The position numbers and the translations under genes were made by a program. Shown piece by piece: positions 11,225-34,987 of a DNA stretch of 64,000 nt. Numbering within the stretch: the stretch's first letter is position 1; each line of letters starts with the position of its first letter. A model generated the notes under the pieces. It did not search any database. It was not told the DNA's origin and was given only the letters and a program-made list of their open reading frames with translations. The DNA is from Mugil cephalus (lineage: Eukaryota; Chordata; Actinopteri; Mugiliformes; Mugilidae): the NCBI RefSeq assembly GCF_022458985.1, contig NC_061781.1, positions 14,225,501 to 14,289,500 of the forward strand, in the 5' to 3' direction.

Positions 11225-13990
11225 GATTTGACCAATACAGAGAAAATATACCTTTGGACACAGTTGGATCGTCCTACAACCAATCAGATCAGCTTTGTAA
11301 TAAACTAATTAAACTCTGTTCTGCCCTAATGTCACTCTTCTGCCCGTCCATCACCATATAACGAACAACAACAAACAATGTGACTGGCAGATCTTTTCCA
11401 GAGCATACAGTTCCCAATGGAGCGACTCCAGACCAACTTTCTGCTGCAAGTAATAATAGCAGTTTTAATGATTTCTTTTTATTTTCTTTGGAAAAGTAAA
11501 GGAAGGGGGTTCTTACTCATGACTCATGTCCTTCTAAAACTCCTGCTAGGACCCTGACGTGTTCATGATTGCTGCTGATGTTGTAGTTTCACCTGCTTTA
11601 ATAAGATCAAACAAGGATTTTAACACAGTGCAGTTCATTTCATCCCTAATCTGCTGCACTCAGCTTCAGGCATCACCCTGCGTCATCTCTCAGCAGGTGT
11701 TCGCTGGAGTTTTAAAATCTTTGCACTGATCTGATTTCAGAATCTAACTTTTACCATGTTAAATTAACGAGCCTATGTACGTGCCTATGACTCTCACTGT
11801 GACACTGAGAAATACAGTTCAAAATGTGTATTGGGTTGAGTGAAAGACAAAGGAGAAAAGATGAAATGTTTGCTAGATGAGGGTGACACCATGTGACAGT
11901 TGAGGCTCTCAGAGAAACAACTGAACCCGACACTGTTTGTTTTTGTTTCCGACATGTCACCGGCAGGTCAGACGACTTAAGTGAGATCTGTGGCTGCCGT
12001 GGAAACAATCCCCAAAATACAGGGATAGTTTATCTCCTTGACTGCTCCCTCCTCTCTTCTTTTCTCAGTCTCTGTGTTTGGATTATGCCCCCCTCTTGTG
12101 GACAGTTTACGGCCCCTGGTGGAAATCAAACCCAGTCCCTTTCCCTTTAGCTTCCACGTCTTTTGTTGTATTTTTAATCCCTTCTTTACAGCTGCGAGAC
12201 AAGCATCAGTCCTCCTATGTCATTTCCACCGACAGCCTCGAAACAAAGACCTTGTGGCGGTGGACGGGTGTACAATAGATGTGTGACGGGTAGAAACGCA
12301 GTTGTTTAGACGAGTATCGATTGTACACAGTGAAGAAAGAAGACGGGCGGCGGTTTATTGAATGCATTGGGAATCGTTGCGTTTTTTTCTTGAGCAGAAT
12401 ATAAACTTACAACCTCAAAGGTTAGATTCAGATTTTTTACATCTTAGCAGCTCGTACTCACATTGCTGTCTTCTGAAATTTTTAGAAGAGTTCCCCCATG
12501 ATTTACATCATAGCGACAAACATGGTGCTAAAACACAAATTCCCACATCTTCCGAACATAAAAAGAATTTTTGCACAGCATGAAGACTTTAAATGTGGCT
12601 CATTAATTCCCCTGGAAAGTGCTTTAGAAAGCCAGCATGAGCAAGATTAGTAAATATAGTGACCAATAATAAGTCAATATGGACGCACAGGCATCGTTAA
12701 GCCTATTCTTAAGACTCCCTAAATAATTTGGTGTTGTTTTATTTATTTATTTACAGAATAAGTGCCAAGAATCATATATAAGTGCACTAAATATAGTATA
12801 AATGAATTCAATATATATTTAAACTTAAATTGTATAAACCATATCCTTTCTGGCTTTCCCATTAGTTTGCTGTAGAGGTGGTAGCAAACAATTGTTGTGT
12901 TGTAAGTCATGGCATCAACCTCTATGTGGATCAGTTATTGTTGCTGTTGGAACCTGTGTGAAAAACTTCCCAGTCTTTGTTAGCATAAATTTTGTGCTCA
13001 CATGCCACGTTCGCTTACACCCTGTGAATCTCTTGGGGACTAAGCCTCCCCTGTCCTTAAAACCTAGTGACGCCCCTGGACTTGTACGTCCATAATGGAC
13101 GTACAACTCTTGTTTGTCTTCGCTTGAGGGAGACTGGTGCGTCAAATTCAATCTCGTTTAAGTTGTTAATTAAGATGTTTCATTTAGATATTTGAGCGCA
13201 ATGCCAAGTGAATACACATTTAATCACCTCGTAAACATCTGATGACACACAATAATTTCTGTGGCCCCTGGAGGGAGAAACTGGAGAGGGTCCACAGCTC
13301 AATTTAACCCCTACAGTGTTTAAATCCGGCCCCGGCAGCCTTTAGCACATCAATATATTGAAGCTGTCCTTCTCTGGAAAACACTCAAAAACAGTTTGTA
13401 CGTGTAAACTTTGTGACACGACCTTTGCTCGGTTTTAATATGCGATCCATCACCAGGGGAACACGGATGACAAAACCTCCTCCCAATGGCCGATATGCGC
13501 TTGCGATTGGTTCCCCTCCTGCGTCCACTCATGTCCCTGCCTTCATGTATGATGGCTCCAGATTAATGGGTCGCTGTATAATTAGATTCATGAAGTATTT
13601 CTGGAATGGCCCACTTGAGCTCCTGCAGGAGTCATTCTTGGTTTCTCACTGCCACCTGGTGGACGCTTGTGTTTTTTTGTGTTTGATGTGGTGGGTCACA
13701 TCTTCAGCATTCAGCACCGGTGTGTCTGCACAGAAAGTGGGAAAATAAGACGTCGGGGACAGCACGGTTCATATTAAATTAATTATTTAGAAGTAATTGA
13801 TCTGGGTTTAAAATTGTGAAAAACGGGAATACTTAGTAGTATTTGGAGGGGTGCAGTGATATAAATAAATAAATGAATGACAAGAGTCAGATGAGTGTTT
13901 GGGATCGTTATTGTGGCGCCTTCTGTAATGTCCTCTTGTTTTTTTCCACAAGAACAAAACAGGCGCCCCCTCCCCTCCTCCTCCTCCTCC
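11225..13990. other. Intergenic spacer upstream of gad1
   Basis: No coding exon or RNA gene was recognised. A 9-bp-arm inverted repeat (GTACGTCCATAATGGACGTAC) lies at 13083-13103. A C/T-rich run (CTCCTCCTCCTCC) near 13972-13996 begins the region that leads into the gad1 first exon. The rest is AT-rich spacer with frequent stops. Confidence 0.5.
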
Positions 13991-14039
13991 TCCCCTCTGC
14001 GATCCTGGTCCCTCCTCACGTAATGTGTTGCTCAGAGCA

Positions 14040-14546
14040 TCAAACTTCAAGTCCATGTTCGTGACCAGGATCCAGACCAGAGCCGTGCAGATCTAAAGAC
14101 AATCAACACCTGAAGAAAAAAAAAAAAAAAAGAGAGAGACAGAAAGTCACACTTTTAGGGACAGAAAGCTGCACCGCTGAGTGTCAGACCTGCAGACTCC
14201 TGCAGGCGAGTCTGCTGCACAAATATGCAGCACCGGTGGAGGTAGTGCCGGAGCTACTTGCCGTGACTCGTCCGTGCGCAATGACAGAAAACAGACAGGG
14301 CTCGCTATATATGTAAGCACATCAAACCCACTTCGGGAAAGGCAAGGTCACCTTGTGTGGTGGGATCAGGCGGAGATCTGAAGCTCAGGTTTTATTCTTC
14401 ATCTCACTGGAGTGTACCGGGGAGCGCAGCGGTCTGTCCTCCAGGATTTACTATTATTATTTCGTTTTTTTGGTGATTAATTCACTTTTTTTGGGGGGAG
14501 GGGGCTGTATCTGTTCACCTGGATACACGTAACCACCCAAACCTCG
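14040..14546 (+). promoter_or_regulatory. gad1: Probable gad1 promoter and non-coding first exon
   Basis: A consensus donor CCTCG|GTGAGTGG at 14546/14547 ends a stretch with moderate G+C and no long ORF, about 1 kb upstream of the first coding exon. A TATA-like CTATATATG lies at 14304-14312. The next acceptor, ending at 15558 (GAAGACAG), follows a long T-rich tract and opens the exon with the ATG. Vertebrate GAD1 genes have non-coding 5' exons, so this pairing is plausible. The 5' end of the exon is not determined. Confidence 0.45.
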
Positions 14547-15162
14547 GTGAGTGGCTTTGTTTGCTGGGGCCAAGTCTAAACTATATAAACTCTGACTTAT
14601 TGTCACCGGAGATGCTCTAACAGGTGTTTTATAAGGTGCAAGGTGCTTCTTTTAAAAGCTTTGTGTGGCATAAGTGACTTGTTTGCATATTAATCGAATA
14701 ATGGTTTATGTCTAAAGGCTGGTTTGGAAAAGAGATCGTCTTTTTTTATTATTATTATTATTTTAAAATTATTATTTGTGTCTGACTTTAACATGCAACA
14801 ATCACCTTGAAGTGATATTCAAGTTACTGGTGATCACATGGGCCATGTTATTAATGTGATGAAGTAAGAATTAATCTGACCTTTGATTGTTTTTTTGAAT
14901 TTTATTTTTAATTATTATTATTATTAATTTATTTTCTTAAATGGCCTCCTCTCCATGTTCAGTTCAGGTGATTTGACAGGAACCAGAGAAGATCAGTCAG
15001 TGATGACTAACATGAAGCTGTGGTGTGGGTGCTGTTAACCACCACCCCACCTGAGCTGCATCAAGATGTGATGCTGATATAATTAAATGGTTAAATTACT
15101 GTTTATATTTTTTGTACAAGAATCTGCATGCAAACTTGATAGTGTGTGTCGCTGTCGTCTAC

Positions 15163-15460
15163 AGAAGAAGAAGCAGAACTTAATTTTCTATAGCGCCTTT
15201 CAAAGTATCCGTGACGCTTTTACATTAGCGTCGGGGGCGAATAGTCTAAGAAGGGATGAAAATAAACAAACAGACTGAAGGAAAACTGGGGATGATGGAG
15301 GGGGGAGGCTGTGGCGAAAAGGTGGGTCTTCAGAGATGATTTGGGGGTGTCCAGGGTTGGGGCATTGCGTCAGGTCTGTGTCTCCAAGTTTGTGCATCTC
15401 ATGTTAAAGAGGCAGTGGCACATTCCTGCCAGTAAAGCTTCATATAGAGAGGTATTGGAG
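15163..15460. repeat. Probable teleost interspersed repeat in gad1 intron 1
   Basis: The run beginning AGAAGAAGCAGAACTTAAT, followed by TATAGCGCCTTTCAAAGTA, GATGATGGAGGG, GTGGCGAAAAGGTGGGTC and GTTGGGGCATTGCG, resembles a common fish repeat that usually starts TTTATATAGCGCCTTT. It is degraded, sits between the non-coding exon and the first coding exon of gad1, and has no intact ORF. The boundaries are approximate. Confidence 0.4.
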
Positions 15461-15571
15461 TTTTTTTTCGGTGGAAGGGAATGAAAAGAGAGAAAAAAGT
15501 GCCAAAGCATTTTATTTTATTTATTTATTTTATTTATTTATTTTTGAGGTGAAGACAGGGTCTCTGGAGTG

Positions 15572-26130
<10,559 letters not shown>

Positions 26131-26612
26131 GACCCTGACCTCTATGATAAAACCTTTTTGTTTTGTTTTTTTCTCCAACTCTGGAGAGCCTCGAGCTTGG
26201 CTTCACGTCCCCCTTTTTTTTTGTCTCATAAAGACGCAGAGTTTTTTTTTCTTTTCTTTTAATGCACAACAAATAATAATAAGAATATGCCTTGTGTGTT
26301 TCCTCTTTAGCAGCGGTTCAAAACATTTGCACAACAGGTTGTCTGAGTGGAAAAGACTGAGCACAGTTGTATTCTTGCTAAAACATATGCAAAGTGGAAA
26401 TAAACCTGTGAGATGTTAATGGGATGCATTTAACATGGGGTCCTTTTTCATGTAAATATGCAATAGCAAGCGTATCTGGATGTTTCTGTACATAGCAGTT
26501 ATGAAGGATGTCCTATAACTGTTGGTCAGTATTAAAAACAGAATAACATATTTTTTCACAAGTATCAAGAGCACAGTGTAGGGGACCCTAAGATATCGAC
26601 ATACATGTGGTG

Positions 26613-26652
<40 letters not shown>

Positions 26653-27630
26653 GCTATATGTGGTACTTATCAAGCCGGATGAACCACGTCATTGTAGCTG
26701 TCATTTCCCTTCGATAGGCGGGGATATGTAACACAGTCACTGTAACAAACACTGTACTTGATTGCTGTGTTTTTAGAGAATTTTGTGTAGACTGTGTAAA
26801 GTATTGTTACCTTGCCTTTGTGCCAAACGTGTCCTAGTTTTACAGTGAGATGCTCCTATATGTAAATCGAGCATAAAGTATAGTAGATTAATCACTTTAT
26901 TTATATTGAGAGATTATAATTGTGAATAGGTTATCTGCCTCCTCCATTTGTAATGTACCCTCCTTCAACCCGGCTGTATTATACTGCAGTATTTTGAATA
27001 ACATTTCTCTCTTTTAGTGTATTTGTGAACCAAAGAAGGGTTGAGTTACAGTTATGTACCTTCCCCTTATTCTCCCTCATGGATGGATCCAGATGTTTCT
27101 ATAAGAGTACCCAATATACCGCCTTCAACTTTAGTGCAATCTATGTTGTGTAACTGTGCAATGTCCTTGTGATTCACTCATTGAATGTTGTTAAGACACT
27201 GCTACACCTGGGAGGCTTGACTGGCAGTGTGGCTGCTACTGCTGGTGCTTTGTTAACGATAAAAAGCACAACGCTAACCTGTGACCATGGGGGCAGCTTT
27301 TATTCTAGGGACATCTGATTGTCTGTATTATAATGTGTTAAGTGGAGTAAAACTATAATATGCAATTTTTTTGTGTGTCTTAACATGCTAACTATCCGTA
27401 AGATTTTATGTTGAGAAAAACAAAACTGGGATTATATATATATATATCGTGAAGCTTTTTGCTCGAACAATGAAATGCACAGTGTTTGCTACTGTAATAA
27501 GGTTTATTAAACAATTGTACATTCCTGGATTAGTTGGCTGAAATGTCCCTTGTCCTGTTCGTGTCAGCACTTTCCCAGAGTATTAATGGTGTATCCACAA
27601 CACTAATAAAGACATGAGCTGTAGAACATC
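26131..27630 (+). other. gad1: gad1 3' UTR with alternative poly(A) signals
   Basis: After the stop codon an early signal (GAAATAAACC) lies near 26397-26403 and a later one (ACTAATAAAGAC, AATAAA at 27605-27610) about 1.48 kb downstream. An (ATT)n run is at 26613-26650. The sequence between lacks ORFs and other genes. A long GAD1 3' UTR is usual in vertebrates. The choice of end is inferred. Confidence 0.5.
26613..26650. repeat. (ATT)n microsatellite in the presumed gad1 3' UTR
   Basis: About 12 to 13 ATT units without interruption. Confidence 0.95.
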
Positions 27631-28277
27631 TCTGGGCATAGTTATTCTGACGTGGCAAGTTATCTTAACCTTTGCTTTAAAGTGAGATATAGTATACCCT
27701 CAGTCTTAGTGTGGTCGCGGACGCCAAGTGATACACGAAAATAATAGTAAGGAAGTTATTTTAACAACCTTATTACAACCCAGTAATCATTTTCCACAAA
27801 TTGTGTTTGCTGTTGGAAGGCAACAAAGTACATAAATGTCCCTAAAGCATCATTAATATGTCAAATCAGGAAATGTGTTTTGTATTGTGTGAGCTATACA
27901 TGGTCCCATATACACTAAATTTCCAGATTATGAGTTTATTAGGTATAATTTAGCTAATTCAGTCAGTCCATACAGATGATGAAGATGATCATGTACAGCT
28001 GAAGTTGGCTGAGCTGGTGTTGTTAAACTTCAACCTTTATAACTTAAACGTGGCATTTAAAGTTGTAAGTTTTGTTATCTGTGACAGCCCCTTTCATAAT
28101 AAGTTAGTTTTGGAAACTCACTACCAGAGATCCAAATAAACATGTCAATTTATTCTCAAAGTCACCACACCACTCTCGACAATCAATGGAAAAATCCAGT
28201 CTCGACTTTACTTGTTACATCTGTGCTAACATTAACCTCCTAACCTCCAAAACTCACACAGACTCACAGAACATACG

Positions 28278-28603
28278 CACACTACTGTTGACAGTAGCGT
28301 GCTAACTAGCGTTAGCCTAGACTAAGCTAAACTACGTTAGCCTAGACTCAGCTTAACTCTAGCACACTGCTGTTGACAGTAGCATGCTAGCTATCGTTAG
28401 CCTAGACCAAGCTTACTACTGTTGACAGTAGTGTGCTAACTAACGTTAGCCTAGCCCAGCTAAACTAAGTTAGCCTAGACTCAGCTTACTACTGTTGATA
28501 GTAGTGTTCTAACTAACGTTAGCCTAGCCCAGCTAAACTACGTTAGCCTAGACTCAGCTTACTACTGTTGACAGTAGTGTGCTAGCTAACTTTAGCCTAG
28601 AGG
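28278..28603. repeat. Imperfect tandem array with a hairpin in every unit
   Basis: Units share the order CTACTGTTGACAGTAG, GTGCTAACTAACGTTAGCC, TAGCCCAGCTAAACTACG, TTAGCCTAGACTCAGCTT. The CTACTGT-TG-ACAGTAG motif recurs near 28282, 28368, 28416, 28488 and 28562, so the unit is about 73 bp in the last copies, with 48- and 86-bp variants earlier. Each motif is a 7-bp-arm inverted repeat. GCTAACGTTAGC-type words are common in teleost minisatellites. It lies about 650 bp beyond the gad1 poly(A) signal. Confidence 0.85.
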
Positions 28604-30161
28604 TTTTACCTTTTAATATTACATGAGTACATCATTTTGTTCCATCTCATGCTTCTGTATGGTTGCAAATGACAACTAAAAATCCTTGAATCCTTCATTA
28701 GCGTACTATAGGTCTTTTATATTCAGTGATTCTAATTAACTGGATGTATTTTTTGTTGTGTTAAGAAATGTACTGATTAAGAAATGTGTCACATCCTAGA
28801 TTGGGTTCTTACTTTGGGGCCAGTTTAATGACAGGAAGCATAGAAACTGTGCAATAAAAGAATAAGTCTAACCACATTAATTTGGAGATTTTGCACATGA
28901 GGGGTGATGACTCAGTATCATTTTTATTTGATAAAGTGGCCTCCAGCAGTTATTTCTCTCTAAGTGAACCACAATGGATGGTGGATTAAGTGCATCAAGG
29001 TGGTTTAGCAAAGATAATAATATTCTCTGATGATATCCAACCATTAGACGTGGACATATTCATATACATGTAGAAAACACAATCAGTGTTGGCTATTGTA
29101 TAAACCCCTGCAGTAAAAGGCTAGCTTGGATAAATATATATGTTTTCCATCTTTCTGTCTTCTGGTACATCTTTTCAATCCACTTAGCTGTCACCCACCA
29201 CTGATCAGATTAATCACCCTGGAGGGACTTTTTATTGGCTGATCATCTCCCAGCTGAGATTTCATGAACACCCCCTGCCAATCTCTCTGCTCGTCTCATT
29301 ACTCACACTTTTGTCATAAAACGCATCAGACTGTGATCTCTTAACATTTTTATCCCCCCCGCTGAGCCTATTCCAAAGCTCTGCCTGGCTGTGTTTTATA
29401 TCGACACAGCCGAGGAAGGACTGCCTGTTTCGGTGGCTCTCCTCCCTTCCTCCACCAGGCAGACGCTGTTTCTTTGTTTCATGCTTGAGTGCAGCGATCA
29501 TTACCGGCCTGATGTCAATGGCTGCGTTTTAAAGTTGCAGGGAACAGAGGATTAAAGGATCAAAATTGGCTGAAGGGAATAATAACCTTTGACTTCCTGC
29601 CACATCCACGGGGAGAGTGATTGTCTTTGGTTGGATGGTCTATTGGTGGCGGTATCACTGAAGGATTCAATGTGCCATAACGTGGTTAATTTGGAAGCAG
29701 GTGCTGGGGAATATTATGATGATGAAATGCAAATGAAACCAGGTCTTTAGCTCTTGTCACAGTCTTGTGGTTCTGGACATGAATGCATGTTCCACAATCT
29801 GAGGACCAGTCAGCTGATGCAAACATCAGTCAGTGTATTCAGCGTATAAATCTCAAATTTCATCAAAGTAATTATGCCGGTAATGGTGCAAAATGTAAGT
29901 AAAGACCCAATTTATAACCGATTCGGACTATAAAATCAATATATAGTCAGTCATATTAATCCAATATCAGCATCTTCATCAATTTCAATTATAGGCCTAA
30001 TTAAAATTTGCACAAATGTAGATCAGGGCAGTAAAATTTACAGAGTTTTGTTTATGCAGTTGTCTGTGGAGGCTGCCTGCATAGGCCGACGCTGAACACC
30101 AGACTGTGAAACACTTAATGTCTAGTCTGCAGTAGGCTGTTCACCCTCCATTTCACACCTG

Positions 30162-30192
<31 letters not shown>
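30162..30192. repeat. (CA)n microsatellite
   Basis: About 15 uninterrupted CA dinucleotides in the gad1-gorasp2 spacer. Confidence 0.95.
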
Positions 30193-30193
<1 letters not shown>

Positions 30194-31867
30194 CATTCAG
30201 CCCTCCTAATAATACCGCAACTGAAACAGAGACGGTCACATTTATCCGCCTTATTCCATATTCTCTGCCTCTGCGTTGCTTTAACTGACACATTCTTTCT
30301 TTCGTGGATTATTTTGAGGTTGAAGCCAAACTTTCTTCTCACGCACAAACAATAGGCCTCTCACACATCCATCCCACTCTTGTACGTCTATGAATCTTGT
30401 CAGTGGTTTCCCGATGTGCTGAATATATCTCCCGCCCCTGGGAATCACTGCCACATTAGCTCCCTGATAGATACTGACGTTCCCATTGTGCGAGGCAAGT
30501 CTAATGAAATGATGATGATGATGATGATGATATTGACTGCGGGCTGCTTGCCAGCCCTTCCCCCCTCTTCTTCACACACCATTCATACACATGCATGCAG
30601 CTCTGCACACGATTTAGCCGACAGACGATGGAGTTTTTCAACACCGTATTATCCCGTATTAAAATCATTACTGACATTAATAGCGGAATAGCATTCGCGC
30701 TTTTTCATTTAAAATGGCAAAAAATCAAGTGGCCATAATATCTGTGAATTCTGTGAAATGTTCAAGCCAATTGTGCCGGACAAAACAGTGATAACGGAAT
30801 CAATTGCAAAACCTCAAGGCCTCCGACTTCTGAAGTAATTATAAAGGGTTACACTAATCTAAACGGCCTCCTCCCATCGACTGCTTGTCCACAACTTGAT
30901 TATTCTCGGCACCGAGTAAATTTTAAGCGGGAGATGAATAGTGCAGGGACTGTAAGTCGCCCGCAAACCTAATGTGGTGTTTGTTTAAGTCGAAACACAT
31001 TTTCTAAAGGAATAAGCTGGAGCCCCGGAGCAATTACACTGCAGCTTAGCAAGTCTCTGTGTGATGATTGCTATCACGCATGCTAAATGAACAAAACAAC
31101 CTCAGAGGACATGACGGTCATCTAGTAGCTGTTTTCTGCAGGATGACTGCATTGTGTAGGAACTATGAGGCGAAGCAGGACAGAAAACTTCTCTACGGAA
31201 TTTCAATTGACAAACAATAATGATGCGATAAGTGCCTGTAGTGGAGTTGGCCGTGCAGCTCTGTCATCTTATTACGAGCTTTTCTAATTCACTTAGCATT
31301 TTGTCTCTGCCTCCCAGCACAACAGAGTACATTATGTCGACAGAGAGCAGTTTATTAGACACCTCCCCTCTCTCTTTATGCTGCAAAAACTGACCCCTCA
31401 CAAACGCACGGCATTAAGCAACTAACCCCGACAGTGACGGCCCATGAAGTCTATGGCGGTGGCTTTGCTTACTGTGCAATGTTTGAATGCGCGTTAATGT
31501 CTTTCTCGCCATCTCAGTCTGAGTATCTCTGGTAAAAGTGTTGGAACACAACAGACACTGCACTTCTTCGCAGCTTTAGTTGTAAATTCCTCGGGGGACC
31601 CAAGATGTATAAATCTCCGAGAGCCATACAGAACAGTGATCACACAGTTTTAAGGCGTCAGCAAGCCTCTGCCGAAATACAGAGTTTATTTATCTGCGCC
31701 ACAAAAAAGCAAGTGTCACCGCGTATAGTATATTGCTAACTGGTAGTGAATCGAAAGCATGGAGTGGTTTGTGGTTTGATATTTGTGATACAATAAAAGA
31801 GACAGCCATCCAAGTGATCATATAAAACGCGCAACATATATTAAATAAATGGTACACAAGTATTCAT

Positions 31868-31930
31868 CTCATCTTCTGCTACTGCTTATCCTCACTGGGG
31901 TCACGGGAGTTGCTGCAGCCTATCCAAGCT
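31868..31930 (-). repeat. Fragment of the SINE-like repeat, reverse orientation
   Basis: Read on the minus strand this gives GGATAGGCTGCAGC, CCAGTGAGGATAAGCAGT and AGAAGATGAG, the same order as the 3' end of the repeat at 9561-9871. Only the tail survives. Confidence 0.65.
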
Positions 31931-31959
31931 AGTACACAAGCATTGTTTTGTTTAATTAC

Positions 31960-32420
31960 TAAAGCAGGCCTAACACTTTGCAGCCATGTTTTCGAGGAGC
32001 TCCGCGACACTGTGCTTAAGCTGAGGCTAACATCAGCATGCTTTCATCCTTATTATGACGACCCTAACATGCTGATGTCTTGCAGGTATTATGTTAACCA
32101 TAGGTTAGCTTATTAGCATGCTAACCCCCGCTAATAAGCAAAAAAACAAAGCAGACTTAGAGCCGAGGCCTATCAACCAGAGGAATTAAAACTAAAATTT
32201 TTAAAATTTAAGGAATCATCAAAGTTATTATGATTCATACCGAATGTCACGGTCTGTATATTGTTGAGATACTCTACTCCAAACTACTATTGTTAAGCTT
32301 AAATTATTTCACCAGATATGTGAAAACTTGACAACAAAAATCATGGAATCACCGCAATCATTTAAATGCCTTTACACAATTTCATGGCAATCGCATCCAA
32401 CTGAGTCCTTCATAGAGCCT
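31960..32420. repeat. Degraded teleost interspersed repeat
   Basis: Words such as GCTGAGGCTAACATCAGCATG, TTAGCATGCTAACCCC, GGAATCATCAAAGTTATTATG, ATTCATACCGAATG and ATTTCATGGCAATCGCATCCA occur in the order known from an abundant fish repeat. It is diverged and has no ORF. Boundaries are approximate. Confidence 0.5.
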
Positions 32421-34799
32421 CGGTTAAAAACCTTTTTGATTTTTTTTTTGTTTTTTACTAGAAACATATGGTGGTGAACTTAATATATAAAAGGTGAGCC
32501 TGCACTGTACAAATGTGATACATTTGAAAGGATTCAGAATCACAGACACAGAAATCTACTTAAAATGTAAACTTCACCTCTTCCTCTTCCTTCCCTCTGT
32601 GTTAAATGATGATGATCCGCTGTAAGAAGACAAAGAGTTTGACATCCTCTTGACCAACGTCAGCTCATTTTGGGGTCAGTCTGGAGAATATTTTGGTTTC
32701 CTTCACGGTGAACAAATGTGGTGGGAAATGGGTAAAATGTTCTTGTCAAACAATAATTCAGTAGAATTGCACTTTGGTGCTGCCTGCCTGAAACAGAAAT
32801 ACATGCTGCATCAGTATTAGCCAGCAAGACTGTTGACTGATATGTAATGCACAAATCAGTTCTGTCAAATATAACTACAGTAATTACTATTTTGAATTTG
32901 GCCTTTGAAATATGTAATTTTTAGTCTAGGCTGGGATGTTTTTTTTTTTTTCTTTTTCTAACTGACGGCCAGATTAATAACATTTAGACCAGAGACAAAT
33001 TGAAGAATGACAACAGCAAAGAAATCCTGCAATTATATGAAATGACTGTTGCCAGGTCTAAAATATTCTTGTCAGGACATATCACCACAATACCTGATCT
33101 CCTGCCTTGAATCAGAAGTGTTTAAAGCATTCAGCCTGCGGAGACGACAAAATCAAGGTGAGCTCTAATGCACACAGAGACTGACAGGATAACTGATGAT
33201 TGATGAGGAGAATCACGGTGCTGAGGAAGTTGATTTCAAATTATTTGATAAGAGCTCCTGCGCTACGGAGATATTCAGTTACATATGGATAACTCCGTTC
33301 CTCGTGCTCCTGTCTTTTTAAAGCACTGATGTTATCGGTGTTTGATCACGGACCCAGTTTTATTCTCAAATATCTTGGAATGCTCTGATGTAATGATGCC
33401 ACAAAATGCATCTGGGGTCTGGATACGAGGACAACAACAATATAATAAAATAAAGCTGGAGATTTTAGATGACTACAGGGAATCGTTTCCCTTTACAATT
33501 CTACTCATTCCTGCATCATAACTACAACATACCAGACAAGAAAAACTATAAAATAAAATAAAATGTTTTTATATCATGTATTATATTTTGTAGTAGTAGT
33601 AGTAATTGCCTACTTGCAAGAAACTAAATTAGGTTACAATCAAAAGCATGCATTCCAAATGTTACTGAATTAAAGGGAATCAGTTCCTCAGGTAAACTAT
33701 AAGACTTAGTAAATATATAACATATCATATTTCATGGGTGTGACATTTTTGAAATAACTGACAGAAATTAGAAATGCATATAGTGGAGTGAAAGTGTTAA
33801 TGAAGTACCTGTAAATTGTACGAGAGTATATGTATCCACCCACCTGGGCCTTGAAAGCAAAAACAGCATTAAAAGCAAGCAGGCTTTGAAGGCCACAAAC
33901 CTCAAATGTGCCTCAAGTATTGTTGTATTTTTAATTCTAAAGATCTAAATAAAGGCGTGACCTATGCTGTGTAGCCGTGACATGGACATGACTGCAGACA
34001 CTTCACTTAGACTCGCATCACAAGACGCCACCACTGACCTCTGCTCCTCATCAGTGGTCCTGTCCCTCATCAGCCTCCCCGTGTTCATGGCTTACAGCTC
34101 ATTCCACCTGAATGAGTAATTCTCCAGCCTGTAACGGAGCTACTATTGTCAGTAACAATTGAAATGAAGTGAATTAAAAAAAAAAAAAAAAGAAAGATTC
34201 ATTATACACAGCACCAGTGATCGACCACTTCTCCTGAGCAGAATATGCTCTTTGACTAAAGACCATCACCACTGCACTACTGGACTGTTAACGCACACTT
34301 TAAACAATCTGTTTGCACAGTACTATGTACCAAATACTGCACTAGTTTAGTAACATTAAGTAGTTAATGCTTATTATGTATGCACTGTTTAATGCTCAAA
34401 TCATCTGTATTTTGTATCGCTTAATTTATCATTTGCCACTTCCTCTAGTGTCAAGTTATATTATAGCTCCTGTTTATAGTACATTTAATTTAATTCAATC
34501 ACTGATCACTCACCTGTACGTATGGTCTCACCTGTACATAGGTTTCCATCTGTAAGTATTGTCCATATGCCATAAAATACCTCCTATATACCACACTATT
34601 TATGCTACATGCACATCTGCTTATTGCATTTCTGGTTAGATGCTAAACTTCGTTACTCTGTACCTGTACATGTGTAATGACTAATCTAAACTATAATTAA
34701 TATAAGGGCTCACAGGGAGGACACCTTGAAATTAGTGCAACTCCAGTGGTTGTGCACGCTTTCTGAGGATGACACATTACCTCTGGGTGGGTTTTATTC

Positions 34800-34987
34800 A
34801 ACTGGATGAGCATCATCAAACAGCTGCAGGAGACCGGAAGCCCCGAGAACCAGGAACCACAGCAACACCCGACACGATCTGATGCAGAGGAGGCGACTAT
34901 CAGCCAGCCACCACCAACACCTCCACCACCAGCACCACCACCACTACTACAGCAATCCCACCCCGACTCACACACATCCAGGGGGAC
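34800..34987 (+). promoter_or_regulatory. gorasp2: gorasp2 5' UTR with an overlapping upstream ORF
   Basis: The 180 bases before the gorasp2 ATG include a CCA/CAC-rich tract (about 34907-34955). An ATG at 34806 opens an 82-codon frame that runs past the gorasp2 start to 35054 in a different frame. Whether this ATG lies inside the mRNA depends on the transcription start, which I cannot place. Confidence 0.4.

Larger units (their letters stand above)
28604..34790. other. Intergenic spacer between gad1 and gorasp2
   Basis: No coding exon was recognised. It contains a (CA)n run (about 30162-30192), a short (GAT)n run (30508-30530), an old SINE-like fragment (31868-31930), an old repeat (about 31960-32420) and A-runs. 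The part from about 29.2 to 31.7 kb lacks recognisable repeats and carries many TAAT words, so it could hold conserved regulatory DNA, but that cannot be judged without comparison. Confidence 0.5.

Noticed and set aside
13083..13103. GTACGTCCATAATGGACGTAC palindrome as an operator or transposon end
   Set aside because: Single short inverted repeat with no partner sequence, element boundaries or gene context.
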